Source of the DNA: Pedosphaera sp.
GTDB lineage: Bacteria; Verrucomicrobiota; Verrucomicrobiia; Limisphaerales; SXQI01
Direction: 5' to 3'
Assembly (NCBI GenBank): GCA_025359965.1
Contig: JANYDC010000107.1
Location: 62,001-126,000, forward strand
Length of the DNA: 64,000 nucleotides
Made by a program: the position numbers and the translations under genes
Shown: positions 1 through 10,266 of the stretch, piece by piece
Position numbering within the stretch: the first letter of the stretch is position 1
Layout of the letters: every line of letters starts with the position of its first letter
Notes under the pieces: model-generated
Told to the model about the DNA's origin: nothing
Seen by the model: the letters and a program-made list of their open reading frames with translations, nothing else
Databases searched by the model: none

Positions 1-1
1 G

Positions 2-187
2 ATGGATTTACTCGCCAAATGCCGCTCGGAACAGCCGGACCTTAAGTCCATTGTGATCAGCGGAGTTGTCGATGAATCGGCATTGAGCAATCTCGCATCG
101 AAGTCCGACCGGTTTATCAGCAAGCCCTTTGCGGTGTCCAACCTGTTGGACACGCTTCACGACACCTTGGCCGAGGCGCGTAATTAA
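2..187 (+). CDS. Response regulator receiver domain, C-terminal fragment (gene starts before window)
   Basis: ORF runs from window edge; 'IVISGVVDESALSNLASKSDRFISKPFAVSNLLDTL' resembles the CheY-like C-terminal half with the conserved K-P. Confidence 0.6.
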   Translation: MDLLAKCRSEQPDLKSIVISGVVDESALSNLASKSDRFISKPFAVSNLLDTLHDTLAEARN

Positions 188-217
188 AACGCCATTTGGT
201 TCAAAGTGATTTGTTTC

Positions 218-248
218 GGCCGTTCCGATTTTCGGAACGGCCTTTTTT
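218..248 (+). terminator. Rho-independent terminator
   Basis: Perfect 11-bp stem GGCCGTTCCGA/TCGGAACGGCC, 3-nt loop, followed by a T run, just after the stop of the first ORF. Confidence 0.85.
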
Positions 249-288
249 GGAACTGGATTATTTGCTAACCCTAAGTCACTTTACAGAT

Positions 289-648
289 ATGAAGTTGATT
301 CTGATGACTCACAACGTCACGCTGACCAATGCCATTGAGCAGCACATTCTCTCAAAGATTGACAAACTCGAACACCTTGACCGCTGGGCGATCAATGCCC
401 GGGTTTGTATCGAAAATGACCAGACAAAAGCAGTGGAGAAGCAGTTTAAGTGCTCGATGAGGCTCGCTGTTCCCGGACCGGATTTATTTGCCGAGGACAG
501 CGAAACCAACCTGTATGCCGCGATTGACTTGGTCACCAAAAAAATCGAGCAGCAAATCCGCAAACGTCACAGCAAGGCAAAAGCCCTCAAACACACAGAC
601 GCTGCGGCTGGCAAACGTCGCCGTCAGAGCGCTGAGATTGCTGATTAA
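289..648 (+). CDS. hpf: Ribosome hibernation promoting factor / RaiA family
   Basis: Internal ATG at 289 of ORF 196-648; 'MKLILMTHNVTLTNAIEQHILSKIDKLEHL...DLFAEDSETNLYAAIDLVTKKIEQQIRKRHSK' is HPF-like. Confidence 0.8.
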   Translation: MKLILMTHNVTLTNAIEQHILSKIDKLEHLDRWAINARVCIENDQTKAVEKQFKCSMRLAVPGPDLFAEDSETNLYAAIDLVTKKIEQQIRKRHSKAKALKHTDAAAGKRRRQSAEIAD

Positions 649-708
649 CTCAAGCCAGGGCTTGAATTTTCCCGTTCGCTATTTTTCCTCCTCCATGCGC
701 CAGGGCGT

Positions 709-1992
709 GTGGAGGATGTTTTGTTGGGTGAAATGCGCTTGATCCTTCGGGCAAGAATCGCCCTGCCTGTGGTGGGCCCGCCCATCGAAAACGCCGCCGT
801 TTTAATAGAACGCGGCCGGGTGATCAAACTTGGATTCTGGCCCGAGATAAGTAGGCAGGCAGCGGCGGATGATCGAATGATCGATCTCGGCAGTCGGGTC
901 CTTCTCCCCGGCCTTATTAACGCACACTGCCATCTTGATTACACTTGGATGGCAGGAAAAATCCCCCCACCCCGTAGTTTTGCCGATTGGATCAAATCCA
1001 TACTCGTTCTTAAGGGCCACGCCGGATTTTCTGAATATGCCCAGTCCTGGATTGTCGGGGCGCGACAAGCCTTGCTTAGTGGCACCACTACAGTGGGAGA
1101 CATCGAAGCCGTGCCAGAGTTGCTGCCTGAAGTCTGGGGAACTGTTCCGATCCGGATTTTGTCCTATCTCGAGATGACCGGTGTAAGGAGCCGCAATGAT
1201 CCCCAACGGATTCTCAGGGATGCTTTGGAAGTGGCTGCGATGCTTCCTCGAAACAGCCGCCATGACGTGGGCCTCTCGCCTCATGCACCCTACTCTACGC
1301 CCCCCAACCTCCTACTCCTGACCGGGGCGTTCGCCCGGCGCACCAAAATGCGGATTTCCATGCACGTTGCCGAGTCCTCCGAGGAGTTCGAGATGTTCAT
1401 GAACCGCAGCGGAGCGTTACACGACTGGCTTCGGGAACAGAGGGATATGAGTGATTGCGGCGCGATGAGCCCGGTCAGGCACCTGCACCGACATGGCTTG
1501 CTTTCAGAAAACCTGCTCGCGGTTCATGCCAATTATCTGGCCAAGGGTGACATCGACCTCCTCGCGGAAAGCATGGCTTCGGTCGCCCACTGCCCGCGTT
1601 CACATCTTTACTTCTCACACCAGCGGTTTGATTTCGAGGCCCTCAGTCGTGCCGGGATCAATATCTGCCTGGGAACGGACAGCCTGGCCAGCATGCTCAC
1701 CCGCCAAAAGGTGCTGCCAACCCTTGACTTGCGTGAGGACATGAAGGTGTTTGCCCAAGCCCATCCCGACTTGGACCCGGCAGTCATTCTTCGCTTGGCC
1801 ACGATCAACCCGGCGCGCGCTCTGGGGCGACACTTTGATTTGGGGCAAATCTCACCAGGCTCATGCGCCGACATTATGGGGCTGCCATACTTTGGCCCTC
1901 TCAAAGCGGTCCATGATCATGTGGTCAACTCGCACGCCGTGCCCGAATTCATCATGGTCAACGGCGTGCCAACGATCCTACCTCAGGACTGA
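709..1992 (+). CDS. Amidohydrolase family protein (cytosine deaminase/TRZ-ATZ-like)
   Basis: 'LLPGLINAHCHLDYT', 'SPHAPYSTPP', 'HVAESSEE', 'LGTDSLAS' metal-binding motifs. Start may be 709 or 733. Confidence 0.8.
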   Translation: MEDVLLGEMRLILRARIALPVVGPPIENAAVLIERGRVIKLGFWPEISRQAAADDRMIDLGSRVLLPGLINAHCHLDYTWMAGKIPPPRSFADWIKSILVLKGHAGFSEYAQSWIVGARQALLSGTTTVGDIEAVPELLPEVWGTVPIRILSYLEMTGVRSRNDPQRILRDALEVAAMLPRNSRHDVGLSPHAPYSTPPNLLLLTGAFARRTKMRISMHVAESSEEFEMFMNRSGALHDWLREQRDMSDCGAMSPVRHLHRHGLLSENLLAVHANYLAKGDIDLLAESMASVAHCPRSHLYFSHQRFDFEALSRAGINICLGTDSLASMLTRQKVLPTLDLREDMKVFAQAHPDLDPAVILRLATINPARALGRHFDLGQISPGSCADIMGLPYFGPLKAVHDHVVNSHAVPEFIMVNGVPTILPQD

Positions 1993-2002
1993 GCGGCGCC
2001 GG

Positions 2003-3571
2003 TCAGAGCCGGATGCAGACGGCTTTGGTCTCGGTATAAAGCTCCAACGCCTCGGCCCCCATCTCGCGCCCCCAGCCGGATTGTTTGTAGCCGCCGAAAG
2101 GCATCGCGGCATCAAAGATGTTGTAACAGTTGACCCACACCGTTCCAGCTCGGAGCTGCGAGGCGATTCGATGAGCCTTGCTGACGTCCTTCGTCCACAC
2201 CGCGGATGCCAGTCCATAGACATTGTTGTTGGCGTGGGACACCACTTCTTCAACCGAGCTGAAGGGTACCGCGCAGACCACCGGCCCAAATATTTCCTCT
2301 TCCATAACCTTCATGCCGGGTTTGGTGTTCACTAGCAAAGTGGGTTGAACAAAGTATCCCTTTTTGCCAACGCGTGCTCCGCCCGCCAAGGATTTGGCTC
2401 CTTCGTCCTGGCCGGCCTGCAAAAAGCCCATGACACGGTTGAGTTGCTCCTCCGAAACAAGTGGTCCCATTTCGGTCTCCGGCTCATGCCCAGGACCAAC
2501 CTTGATTTTTTTGGCTGCCGCAGCGACACCTTCGACCACTTTGTCGAAGTGCTTTTTGTGAACGTACAACCGCGAACCTGCGCAACAGCACTGGCCATGG
2601 TTGAAATAAATGGCACTGGCAGCACCCGGAATCGCGATATCCAGATCAGCATCCTCCAAAACAAGGTTGGGCGATTTTCCTCCCAGTTCGAGAGACACCT
2701 TTTTCAAATCACGCGAGGCCGCCTGGACAATCAGCTTCCCTACTTCGGTGGATCCAGTGAAAGCGATCTTATCGATGCCAGGATGAGCAGCCAGTGCAGC
2801 CCCGGCGGTTTCGCCCAGACCGGTGACAATGTTCACCACGCCAGGGGGAAAGCCTGCCTCAATGATGAGTTCACCAAGACGGAGTGCGGTGAGCGGGGTT
2901 TGCTCCGCAGGCTTAAGCACCACGGTGCAACCAGTAGCGAGGGCAGGTCCAAGCTTCCACGCGGCCATAAGCAGAGGGAAATTCCAAGGAATGATCTGAC
3001 CGACTACGCCAATAGGCTCGCGCTGTGTGTAGGCAAAAAACTGTGCGCCGGGGGCGTAAGGCACGGAAATGGGGAACGTGCTGCCATGAATTTTCGTGGT
3101 CCAGCCTGCCATGTAGCGAAAGAGATCAATAGCGAGCGGCACATCCGCTGCACGGGCCACAGCGAGCGGCTTTCCGTTGTCCAGCGATTCAAGGACGGCG
3201 AACTCCTCAAGGTTTTTTTCCAATAAATCAGCAAGCCGCCATAATATCCGCCCCCGCTCTGACGCGGTCATCTTGCGCCAAGGCCCAGACTCGAAAGCTG
3301 CACGGGCAGCCTTGACTGCGCGATCCACATCAACGCTGCCGCCGGCAGCAACCTCGCAGATGACCTCACCCGTGGCGGGGTTGTAGGTCGAGAATGTTTC
3401 ACCCGAATTGGCATAAAGCCATTCGCCGTCGATAAGCATGCGGCGGGGCTTCGGGGCGGCAGTGGATTTGGTGGCGGGACGCGCTTTGCGTGCGGGAGGA
3501 AGTTTGGTTTTCATCCAGAGAATATGTTTAAGGGAGTGTGTGGATGTGATACACCCACTCAAACGAAACAC
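2003..3571 (-). CDS. Aldehyde dehydrogenase (NAD(P)+)
   Basis: 'VSLELGGKSPNLVLEDADLD' and 'FNHGQCCCAGSRLYVH' catalytic motifs, full ALDH length with a basic Pro/Ala-rich N-terminal extension; start uncertain. Confidence 0.92.
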   Translation of the reverse strand: MFRLSGCITSTHSLKHILWMKTKLPPARKARPATKSTAAPKPRRMLIDGEWLYANSGETFSTYNPATGEVICEVAAGGSVDVDRAVKAARAAFESGPWRKMTASERGRILWRLADLLEKNLEEFAVLESLDNGKPLAVARAADVPLAIDLFRYMAGWTTKIHGSTFPISVPYAPGAQFFAYTQREPIGVVGQIIPWNFPLLMAAWKLGPALATGCTVVLKPAEQTPLTALRLGELIIEAGFPPGVVNIVTGLGETAGAALAAHPGIDKIAFTGSTEVGKLIVQAASRDLKKVSLELGGKSPNLVLEDADLDIAIPGAASAIYFNHGQCCCAGSRLYVHKKHFDKVVEGVAAAAKKIKVGPGHEPETEMGPLVSEEQLNRVMGFLQAGQDEGAKSLAGGARVGKKGYFVQPTLLVNTKPGMKVMEEEIFGPVVCAVPFSSVEEVVSHANNNVYGLASAVWTKDVSKAHRIASQLRAGTVWVNCYNIFDAAMPFGGYKQSGWGREMGAEALELYTETKAVCIRL

Positions 3572-3735
3572 AACCCCAAAAATTCAAATATACTTTTTAA
3601 AAAGCAGACGAATTGTTCATAACGTAAGGCAACTGATGGTTTTGGCTCATTCCTAAAAACCAAGGGGGGGGCTAAACGAACGGCAGGATTGTTCGCGTGA
3701 CCTTCTCAGAAGTGCGGTGTATCAAGTACTTAATC

Positions 3736-5139
3736 ATGCTAAGCACTCGGCGAAGTTTTCTAAAAATGGCCGGCACTATGACGCTGGCATCAGGCGTCCT
3801 CGTTATTGCCGCGGAGCGTGATCCCAACGCGCCATCGTTCTCCCATCGTGCCTTGAATGGTTGGATCACCGATTTGGCTTCGGATGCCGACCCGCAGGCG
3901 GCATGGCCTTCGATCAGGCTCGATGAGCACTTACTACGCGACTATCGCGAGACATTTGCGATCATGAAACGGCTCGGCATGAACGAGATGGTGGTGTGGG
4001 GGCTGTACACTGCAAATAATTGGCCGGTTGATCTGAAAAGCGCCGTTTCAGAGGAGCGCGGACTGATGGTGGAACAACTCATCCGCGACGCCCATAAGTT
4101 TGGCATAAAAATCATAAGCAGGCTGGGGACCTACAGCTGGGGGTTTGCTGAAATCATCAAAGCAAACCCAAAGCTCAATGGCGGCAATGCAAACGCCATG
4201 TGCGGCAGCGAGGCGGAATCCCACCAGTGGATGGAGCGTGTTGTTGAGTTCATGTTTGATCGGTTCGCCATTGATGGGGTCTCCATGCAATCGGCGGATC
4301 AAGGCCGTTGCTCTTGTGCGCGCTGCATCAAAAGGAGTGATGCCGAATATCACTCAGAACTTTTGAGTCGAACCGCCAAATTCATCCGCTCAAAACATCA
4401 GCATAAAGTGATTGGAATGAGTAACTGGGGAGTGCCTTTCAACCACCCAGAGGACAAATCCCATCTGGCAAGACTAAGTCGATCGCTGGATTACATGATC
4501 GACTGCAACGACAGCTCTCATACCGTGTCGAATGGCTATCGGAAAGAATTAATCCATAGCATCAACTGTGCCTTTGGCACCACAGGGGGGCCAGTGGCGG
4601 AACCTCCGCAGCATTGGGCTCGCGACCGGTGGTTTTTGCCTACCTGCCAACGAGTTTACCAGCATTTGGTAAAACTTCATGCTGACGGGGGCCGGGCCGC
4701 AGAATTTTTCTTCCAAATCACGGCCAATCCCGGCAGCGAAATGACCCAGCATGTGGCTGGGCGGACATTGCTGAACGTCGAAGCTCCTTTGGATAAGCAG
4801 ATGCAGGCGATTCTCAAGGAACTTTATCGGCCCGCCAACACAGAAGCCGGGGCTGAACTGGCCCAATTATTCTTCGACGCGGAGGACGCCTATTTTCAGT
4901 TCCTTGATCCAGAGCTGTGCGGGACCGTTTCGCTGGAACCACTGGTGGGCAACAAGGCGGGGCCTCCCATTTATCTGATCGAGCGTCTGAAGCCTGAACA
5001 GCGTGTGACCTATGCCTCCGTGCTATTAAAAATACGGGAGAGGTTTGCGGATGTGCGAAACCGAGTGGCGGATGTCATCCGCGTGGACACCTGTTTGAAA
5101 TGCATCGACGGGGCAATAAAAGACACGAAACAGGGTTGA
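3736..5139 (+). CDS. Tat-exported hypothetical protein, glycoside-hydrolase-like TIM barrel
   Basis: Internal ATG at 3736 gives 'MLSTRRSFLKMAGTMTLASG', a twin-arginine signal; body resembles family-10-like/DUF4838-type barrels ('GRCSCARC'). Confidence 0.6.
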   Translation: MLSTRRSFLKMAGTMTLASGVLVIAAERDPNAPSFSHRALNGWITDLASDADPQAAWPSIRLDEHLLRDYRETFAIMKRLGMNEMVVWGLYTANNWPVDLKSAVSEERGLMVEQLIRDAHKFGIKIISRLGTYSWGFAEIIKANPKLNGGNANAMCGSEAESHQWMERVVEFMFDRFAIDGVSMQSADQGRCSCARCIKRSDAEYHSELLSRTAKFIRSKHQHKVIGMSNWGVPFNHPEDKSHLARLSRSLDYMIDCNDSSHTVSNGYRKELIHSINCAFGTTGGPVAEPPQHWARDRWFLPTCQRVYQHLVKLHADGGRAAEFFFQITANPGSEMTQHVAGRTLLNVEAPLDKQMQAILKELYRPANTEAGAELAQLFFDAEDAYFQFLDPELCGTVSLEPLVGNKAGPPIYLIERLKPEQRVTYASVLLKIRERFADVRNRVADVIRVDTCLKCIDGAIKDTKQG

Positions 5140-5251
5140 TAGGCAAACCCCAGGTTCAAATCAATAGATTGAATCCTTAACGGGAGGCATTTTGGCATAA
5201 GAATCGCTGCCGTGAACGCCTTATCCAAGGAGCGATGAGAAAATCAGCAAT

Positions 5252-7564
5252 ATGAGGTTAGGAATTATGTTCGGCATGGGGCTGATTCTCAGCCAATCGT
5301 GGATGGCACAGGGGCAACCGTTGAAAGTGCCTCAAACGTCCTACCAACCCAACGACCCCTACTTTGGCGAGCAATGGCACTTGGACGGGCATGACACGAA
5401 CGGCGTGCGTCAGACAATTGATCTGGGAGTGCGCAATGCTTGGTCCCAGACCTTGGGCGAAGGCGTGACTATCGCCATTGTGGACGACGGAGTGGAGGTG
5501 GATCATCCCGATCTCAAAGCCAACACAACAGGTGCGCCTCATTTCAATTTTCAAACCAGCCAGACCAACGGACTGCATCCCACGACAGTCCTGAGACATG
5601 GCACGGCCGTGGCCGGATTGGCCGGGGCGGCCTTGAACAACGGGGTTGGTAGCGCTGGCGTGGCACCGGGCGCCAAACTGGCCAGTTGGGTGGTTTACGC
5701 CACCAACGTGGTATTCACCACTAACAGATTCGGGACTGTCACGCGAAGCACGAACGCCGTGTTGAGCACGAACATGTCGGCAGCTTTTACCTATAAAAAT
5801 CAGGAGGTCCCAGTCCAAAACCACAGCTGGGCCAGGGAAGGCCTTAATTTGATAGGCCCTTCTGCCGCGGAGCAAACAGCGCTCGCTCAAGCGTGGTCTT
5901 TTGGACGAAATGGACTGGGCGTGGTCATGGTGCGCGGGGCCGGGAATAAACGGACGGATCTGCGCGATGTGAACGAGGACGGATATATGAACAATCCCAA
6001 CGTGGTCACGGTGGCAGCGGTTCGCGCCGATGGACGTGCAGCGAGCTACAGCTCGCCCGGGGCGGCAATTTTGGTTTCAGCACCGAGTGGGGACCTTGAT
6101 CAGGGCTTTCCCAACCTGTGGACCACCGACCGTGTAGGATCGCTGGGCTACAACCAAATTTCCTTTGACAACGACTTGGCTGATTACGTTTTTTATTCCT
6201 TTGGTTTCTCAGGAACCTCAGCCGCTGCACCGGAAATCTCGGGGCTAGTCGCATTGATGTTAAGCGTTAGACCAACGTTGACCATTCGTGATGTGCAACA
6301 GATTCTAATTCTGTCGAGCCGCCAGGTTGACAGCGGAGACCCAGATCTAAGCCAGAACAAAGCGGGTTTCTTCTTCAGTCACAACACCGGATTCGGCCTG
6401 CCCGACGCAGGGCTGGCTGTTTCGATAGCGAAAGTCTGGCCGGGACTGCCCCCCCCGCAGACCGTGATTGTGTCTCTGACCAACACCGTCCCAATCCCGG
6501 ATGCCGGACTCCGCCTGGCCGTGGGAAATACAAACGGCTCTTCAAATCTGTACTACTGCCTGCCCTCCCAGACCATTTATCCCGATGATGGTCTCGCGGC
6601 ATTCCCATTGGTGGATTTAGGATTGGCCACCAACGCGCCCGCATCACGCATTGATGGCATGGCGGCACTCATTGAACGTGGAGAAATTCCTTTCAGGCAA
6701 AAAATCCAGACAGCCATGGACGCCGGAGCCAAAATGGTGGTCATTTTTAACAATCAAGGAGCCAACGATATTCAGTTTATGTTCGAGACGGGTTACCTTC
6801 CCATACCAGCCATTTCGATAGCCAGGAATGACGGTCTGACGGTAAGGCAGATCTTGGCCTCCGACGCCGCAACACATGCGACCATTGCCGTGAATCCAAT
6901 CATCCAAACTTTCAGTGTCGCAAAAAGCTTGAGGTGTGAGAGTGTTGGTTTAAGAGTGAAATCAACCCACGTGGCCCGCGGCGACCTCCGCATCGCGCTG
7001 GTATCTCCTTCGGGCACTCGCACAATTCTCCAAGCCTACAATAAAGATTCAACCCCGGGCCCGGTGGATTGGACCTATTATTCTTGGAAGTTTTTCGGTG
7101 AACAAGCTTTTGGAACATGGACGGCCGAAGTGACGGATGAGGCACCGGATTTGACCGGGGCATTGACGGGCTTGGATCTGATCGTCACGGGGGTGGCTAT
7201 TGATGATGTGGATCGCGATGGATTGGACGACGCGTGGGAACTGGAACATTTTGGCGGATTATCCCAAGACGGTAAGGTTGACACCGATGAGGATGGGTAC
7301 ACCAACGCCGAGGAGCAATTGCTGGCCAGCGATCCCAATCTCAAACCAGAGCTTAGCCCGATCACAATCTCCCGGTGGAATGATCGTCTTTTGAGACTGA
7401 CTTGGTTCGGGCCTTCCGGAGCGGTAAACAACCTGGTGAAATCCTCACGAGTGGATGGCAGCTACGTAACGGTGGGCACGCTCACCAATTTGGACGTGAT
7501 CACCGAACGTTTTATCCCGTTTAAGGAAACGCCGAATGCCTTTTATCAATTGAACGCAAAATAA
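5252..7564 (+). CDS. Kexin-like S8 serine protease with PA and P domains (copy 1)
   Basis: Triad motifs 'AIVDDGVEVDHPDL', 'HGTAVAGLAG', 'GTSAAAPEISG'; PA-like 'ALIERGEIPFRQKIQTAMDAGAKMVVIFNN'; P-domain; C-terminal 'DVDRDGLDDAWE'. Confidence 0.88.
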   Translation: MRLGIMFGMGLILSQSWMAQGQPLKVPQTSYQPNDPYFGEQWHLDGHDTNGVRQTIDLGVRNAWSQTLGEGVTIAIVDDGVEVDHPDLKANTTGAPHFNFQTSQTNGLHPTTVLRHGTAVAGLAGAALNNGVGSAGVAPGAKLASWVVYATNVVFTTNRFGTVTRSTNAVLSTNMSAAFTYKNQEVPVQNHSWAREGLNLIGPSAAEQTALAQAWSFGRNGLGVVMVRGAGNKRTDLRDVNEDGYMNNPNVVTVAAVRADGRAASYSSPGAAILVSAPSGDLDQGFPNLWTTDRVGSLGYNQISFDNDLADYVFYSFGFSGTSAAAPEISGLVALMLSVRPTLTIRDVQQILILSSRQVDSGDPDLSQNKAGFFFSHNTGFGLPDAGLAVSIAKVWPGLPPPQTVIVSLTNTVPIPDAGLRLAVGNTNGSSNLYYCLPSQTIYPDDGLAAFPLVDLGLATNAPASRIDGMAALIERGEIPFRQKIQTAMDAGAKMVVIFNNQGANDIQFMFETGYLPIPAISIARNDGLTVRQILASDAATHATIAVNPIIQTFSVAKSLRCESVGLRVKSTHVARGDLRIALVSPSGTRTILQAYNKDSTPGPVDWTYYSWKFFGEQAFGTWTAEVTDEAPDLTGALTGLDLIVTGVAIDDVDRDGLDDAWELEHFGGLSQDGKVDTDEDGYTNAEEQLLASDPNLKPELSPITISRWNDRLLRLTWFGPSGAVNNLVKSSRVDGSYVTVGTLTNLDVITERFIPFKETPNAFYQLNAK

Positions 7565-7575
7565 GAGGACTACAA

Positions 7576-10245
7576 TTGATCAAAACTAAATACTTGCTCG
7601 GCGTTCTGGCTGTTTTAACCGTCACCTTCCCTGACCTTTCCTCAGCGGAGGTGGTCCGAACTGTGCGAGAGGCGCACCCGGTTCAGTATCAAGTCGTAAC
7701 AGCGGTGTCTCCCCTTCGAGCAAGCTCCTCACCAGAGTGGCTGACCGTTCACCGAGTGGGTCACGCCAAAGCTCGATTCGAGGTGGGCAATCGGATAGTG
7801 GTCGGACTAGCCGACGAATCAATCTGGCCCACTTTGGAGGGCATATTTGGAGTGCAACGATCACGTCAAATTGAGCCTGGTTTGTGGGTGGTACAGGCGG
7901 AGTCGGCCACTGCGGCATTGGATATTGCGGCCCAACTGGCCGGGTGGCCCGGTATCAATTTGAGTTATCCCGTGCAACGCCGGAAGAAGGCGAAACGTGA
8001 GGCCTACGCGCCCCTGCCCAATGACCCTTATTTCCCACAACAAGCACATTTGGACCAACGGGATTCTAGCGGCAATATCAGCGGCCCAAGTCTTAATGTT
8101 CGTTCGGCGTGGCCCTTCGCCACGGGCAAGGGAGTTGTTGTGGCGGTGGGCGATGAGGGAGTTGATTTGGGGCATCCCGACCTGGCCGCGCACGCCACAG
8201 GACCACACTTCAACTTTTTCACCGACTTGGAGGATGGCAACCCATACGGCGATAATGCCGACCATGGAACAGCCGTAGCAGGCCTGGCCTTGGCCGTAGG
8301 ATTCAACAAGGTTGGCGTCACCGGTGCCGCGCCCGAGGCTTCGCTCGCCAGTTGGGTGGTTCTGGGCGATGTCAGCCTGACCGATCAGCAAACCATGCAG
8401 ATGTACCAATACAAGTCCAACTTGGTATCGGTGCAAAACCACAGTTGGGGCTTTGTGGGCCAAGGACAATTCGACGTGAGTCCGCTGGAGGATCTAGGGG
8501 TTGAGAATGCATACCAACACGGGCGCCAAGGCCGGGGCGTGGTGTTGGTGCGTGCCGGTGGCAATAGTCGGCTTTCGGTGGATACTGACTTCGGTAGCGA
8601 AACGGCGGCAGTTGATGCCAACGACGAGGCGGAGACCTCCGACAGGAGAGTAATTGCGGTGGCAGCCGTTCGCCAGGATGGACAGGTGGCCAGTTATAGC
8701 ACAAGGGGCGCCTGCCTCTTGGTCGCAGCACCTGGTGGCGAGGGGCCGAGCGATCCCATTCTGGGATTGGTTACAACGGACCGCAGGGGCTCGGACGGAT
8801 ACAACATTGCCCAAGGTGCCGACGATCCCGCTGATTACCTCAATTATACTCTCAATGTGACGGATCAGTTTGGCGCTTTCGCTGGCACTTCCGCTTCCAG
8901 TCCCCTGATTGCAGGCGTCGTTGCACTTATACTTCAAGCGAACCCTTTGCTGACCGTTCGAGATGTGCAGCAGGTTCTGGTGCTCTCAGCGAAGCCCAGC
9001 TTCGCCAACGATCCCGACATGAGCACAAATGGAGCGGGCTTGCGAGTGAGTCACAATCTGGGATTCGGCGTCCCTGACGCCGGAGACGCCGTCCGGCTGG
9101 CTCGACAGTGGACCAACCGTCCGGCCCAAATGATGGTGACGCGGATCAACAATACCACTCGCAATGTGCCAGAGGTTCCACTGGTGCGCGTAGAAGGCGT
9201 CGCCGGGCTCGTGTCAACCCCTGCATTTCCTTCGATAGGCAAGGACAACAATGTGAGCACGCCCTCTTTGGATCTAGTGGATTTGGGCTTTGCCATGCAA
9301 ACTGATGCGAGGAATCTCGCAGGTAAAATTGCCTTGATCGAGCGCGGCACCAATTTCTTCCGCGAGAAGCTGGCCAACGCGGCAGCCATGGGCGCGCAGG
9401 CGGCGATTATTTTCAACAACCGTACCGACACCAATCTGCTCAATATGGGGCTGGTCGATGACGCCAGCATCCCGGCGGTGTTTATTTCCCGCAGCCCCGG
9501 GTTGGCCATGCGCGAGGCCATTAACCAGGGCCAATCCCCTAAAGTTCGCTTGGCCGGCATTGACGAAACCAACGCTCTCGTCACCGAATTCACCATCACC
9601 GAGCAGATGATATGCGAACATGTAGGAATCTATGTGGATGCCAATTTTCCTCGTAGAGGTGACTTGCGAATCTCCGTGGTTTCACCGGCGGGCACAGTCA
9701 GCAGGATGCAGAATTTGAACTACGATGATGACTCCGGTCCCACTGCATGGACCTACTATTCGACACACCACTTTTTCGAGGGCACACCCGGCAAGTGGAA
9801 AGTGCTCATCCACGACCAGCAACCCGGCCACACCGGACAAATTCGTTCAGTGGGCCTGACTCTTTATGGCACACCCATTATGGACAGCGATGGAGACGGA
9901 CTTGATGACAATTGGGAGCAAGCCCATTTCCACTCGCTCAGCCAGGGGCCAAAAGATGACCCCGATAAGGACGGAACCAGCAACATGCGTGAACAACTCC
10001 TCGGGACCGATCCTCTCAAACCTGACACCACCCTGGAACTTAGCCTCGCGGCATTCGACAACGACACAGCACGTCTCAGTTGGCCGGGCCGCAACGGAGT
10101 GAAATATGAAGTCTGGACATCCCCAAGCATCGACCAGCCATTGACCAAATTAACGCAAGTAACCGGCGCATTTCCCTACACAGAATGGGTCAGCCCTTGG
10201 AACAATGCGGCAGAACGAATCTATCAAGTGCGCGTGGGGCAGTAG
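7576..10245 (+). CDS. Kexin-like S8 serine protease with prodomain, PA and P domains (copy 2)
   Basis: TTG start with signal peptide; triad 'VGDEGVDLGHPDL', 'HGTAVAGLAL', 'GTSASSPLIAG'; PA and P domains; extra ~130-aa N-terminal prodomain. Confidence 0.88.
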   Translation: MIKTKYLLGVLAVLTVTFPDLSSAEVVRTVREAHPVQYQVVTAVSPLRASSSPEWLTVHRVGHAKARFEVGNRIVVGLADESIWPTLEGIFGVQRSRQIEPGLWVVQAESATAALDIAAQLAGWPGINLSYPVQRRKKAKREAYAPLPNDPYFPQQAHLDQRDSSGNISGPSLNVRSAWPFATGKGVVVAVGDEGVDLGHPDLAAHATGPHFNFFTDLEDGNPYGDNADHGTAVAGLALAVGFNKVGVTGAAPEASLASWVVLGDVSLTDQQTMQMYQYKSNLVSVQNHSWGFVGQGQFDVSPLEDLGVENAYQHGRQGRGVVLVRAGGNSRLSVDTDFGSETAAVDANDEAETSDRRVIAVAAVRQDGQVASYSTRGACLLVAAPGGEGPSDPILGLVTTDRRGSDGYNIAQGADDPADYLNYTLNVTDQFGAFAGTSASSPLIAGVVALILQANPLLTVRDVQQVLVLSAKPSFANDPDMSTNGAGLRVSHNLGFGVPDAGDAVRLARQWTNRPAQMMVTRINNTTRNVPEVPLVRVEGVAGLVSTPAFPSIGKDNNVSTPSLDLVDLGFAMQTDARNLAGKIALIERGTNFFREKLANAAAMGAQAAIIFNNRTDTNLLNMGLVDDASIPAVFISRSPGLAMREAINQGQSPKVRLAGIDETNALVTEFTITEQMICEHVGIYVDANFPRRGDLRISVVSPAGTVSRMQNLNYDDDSGPTAWTYYSTHHFFEGTPGKWKVLIHDQQPGHTGQIRSVGLTLYGTPIMDSDGDGLDDNWEQAHFHSLSQGPKDDPDKDGTSNMREQLLGTDPLKPDTTLELSLAAFDNDTARLSWPGRNGVKYEVWTSPSIDQPLTKLTQVTGAFPYTEWVSPWNNAAERIYQVRVGQ

Positions 10246-10266
10246 GTTCAAAAAAAACGGCACATT

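Noticed and set aside
2345-3226. 293-aa plus-strand ORF
   Set aside because: Antisense shadow of the aldehyde dehydrogenase gene; no coherent family sequence.
3665-3672. G8 homopolymer upstream of the Tat-exported protein gene, considered as a phase-variation tract
   Set aside because: Intergenic and solitary; no promoter spacing evidence, so only a possible sequencing-error hotspot.
7861-8469. 202-aa minus-strand ORF
   Set aside because: Antisense to the S8 protease copy 2.
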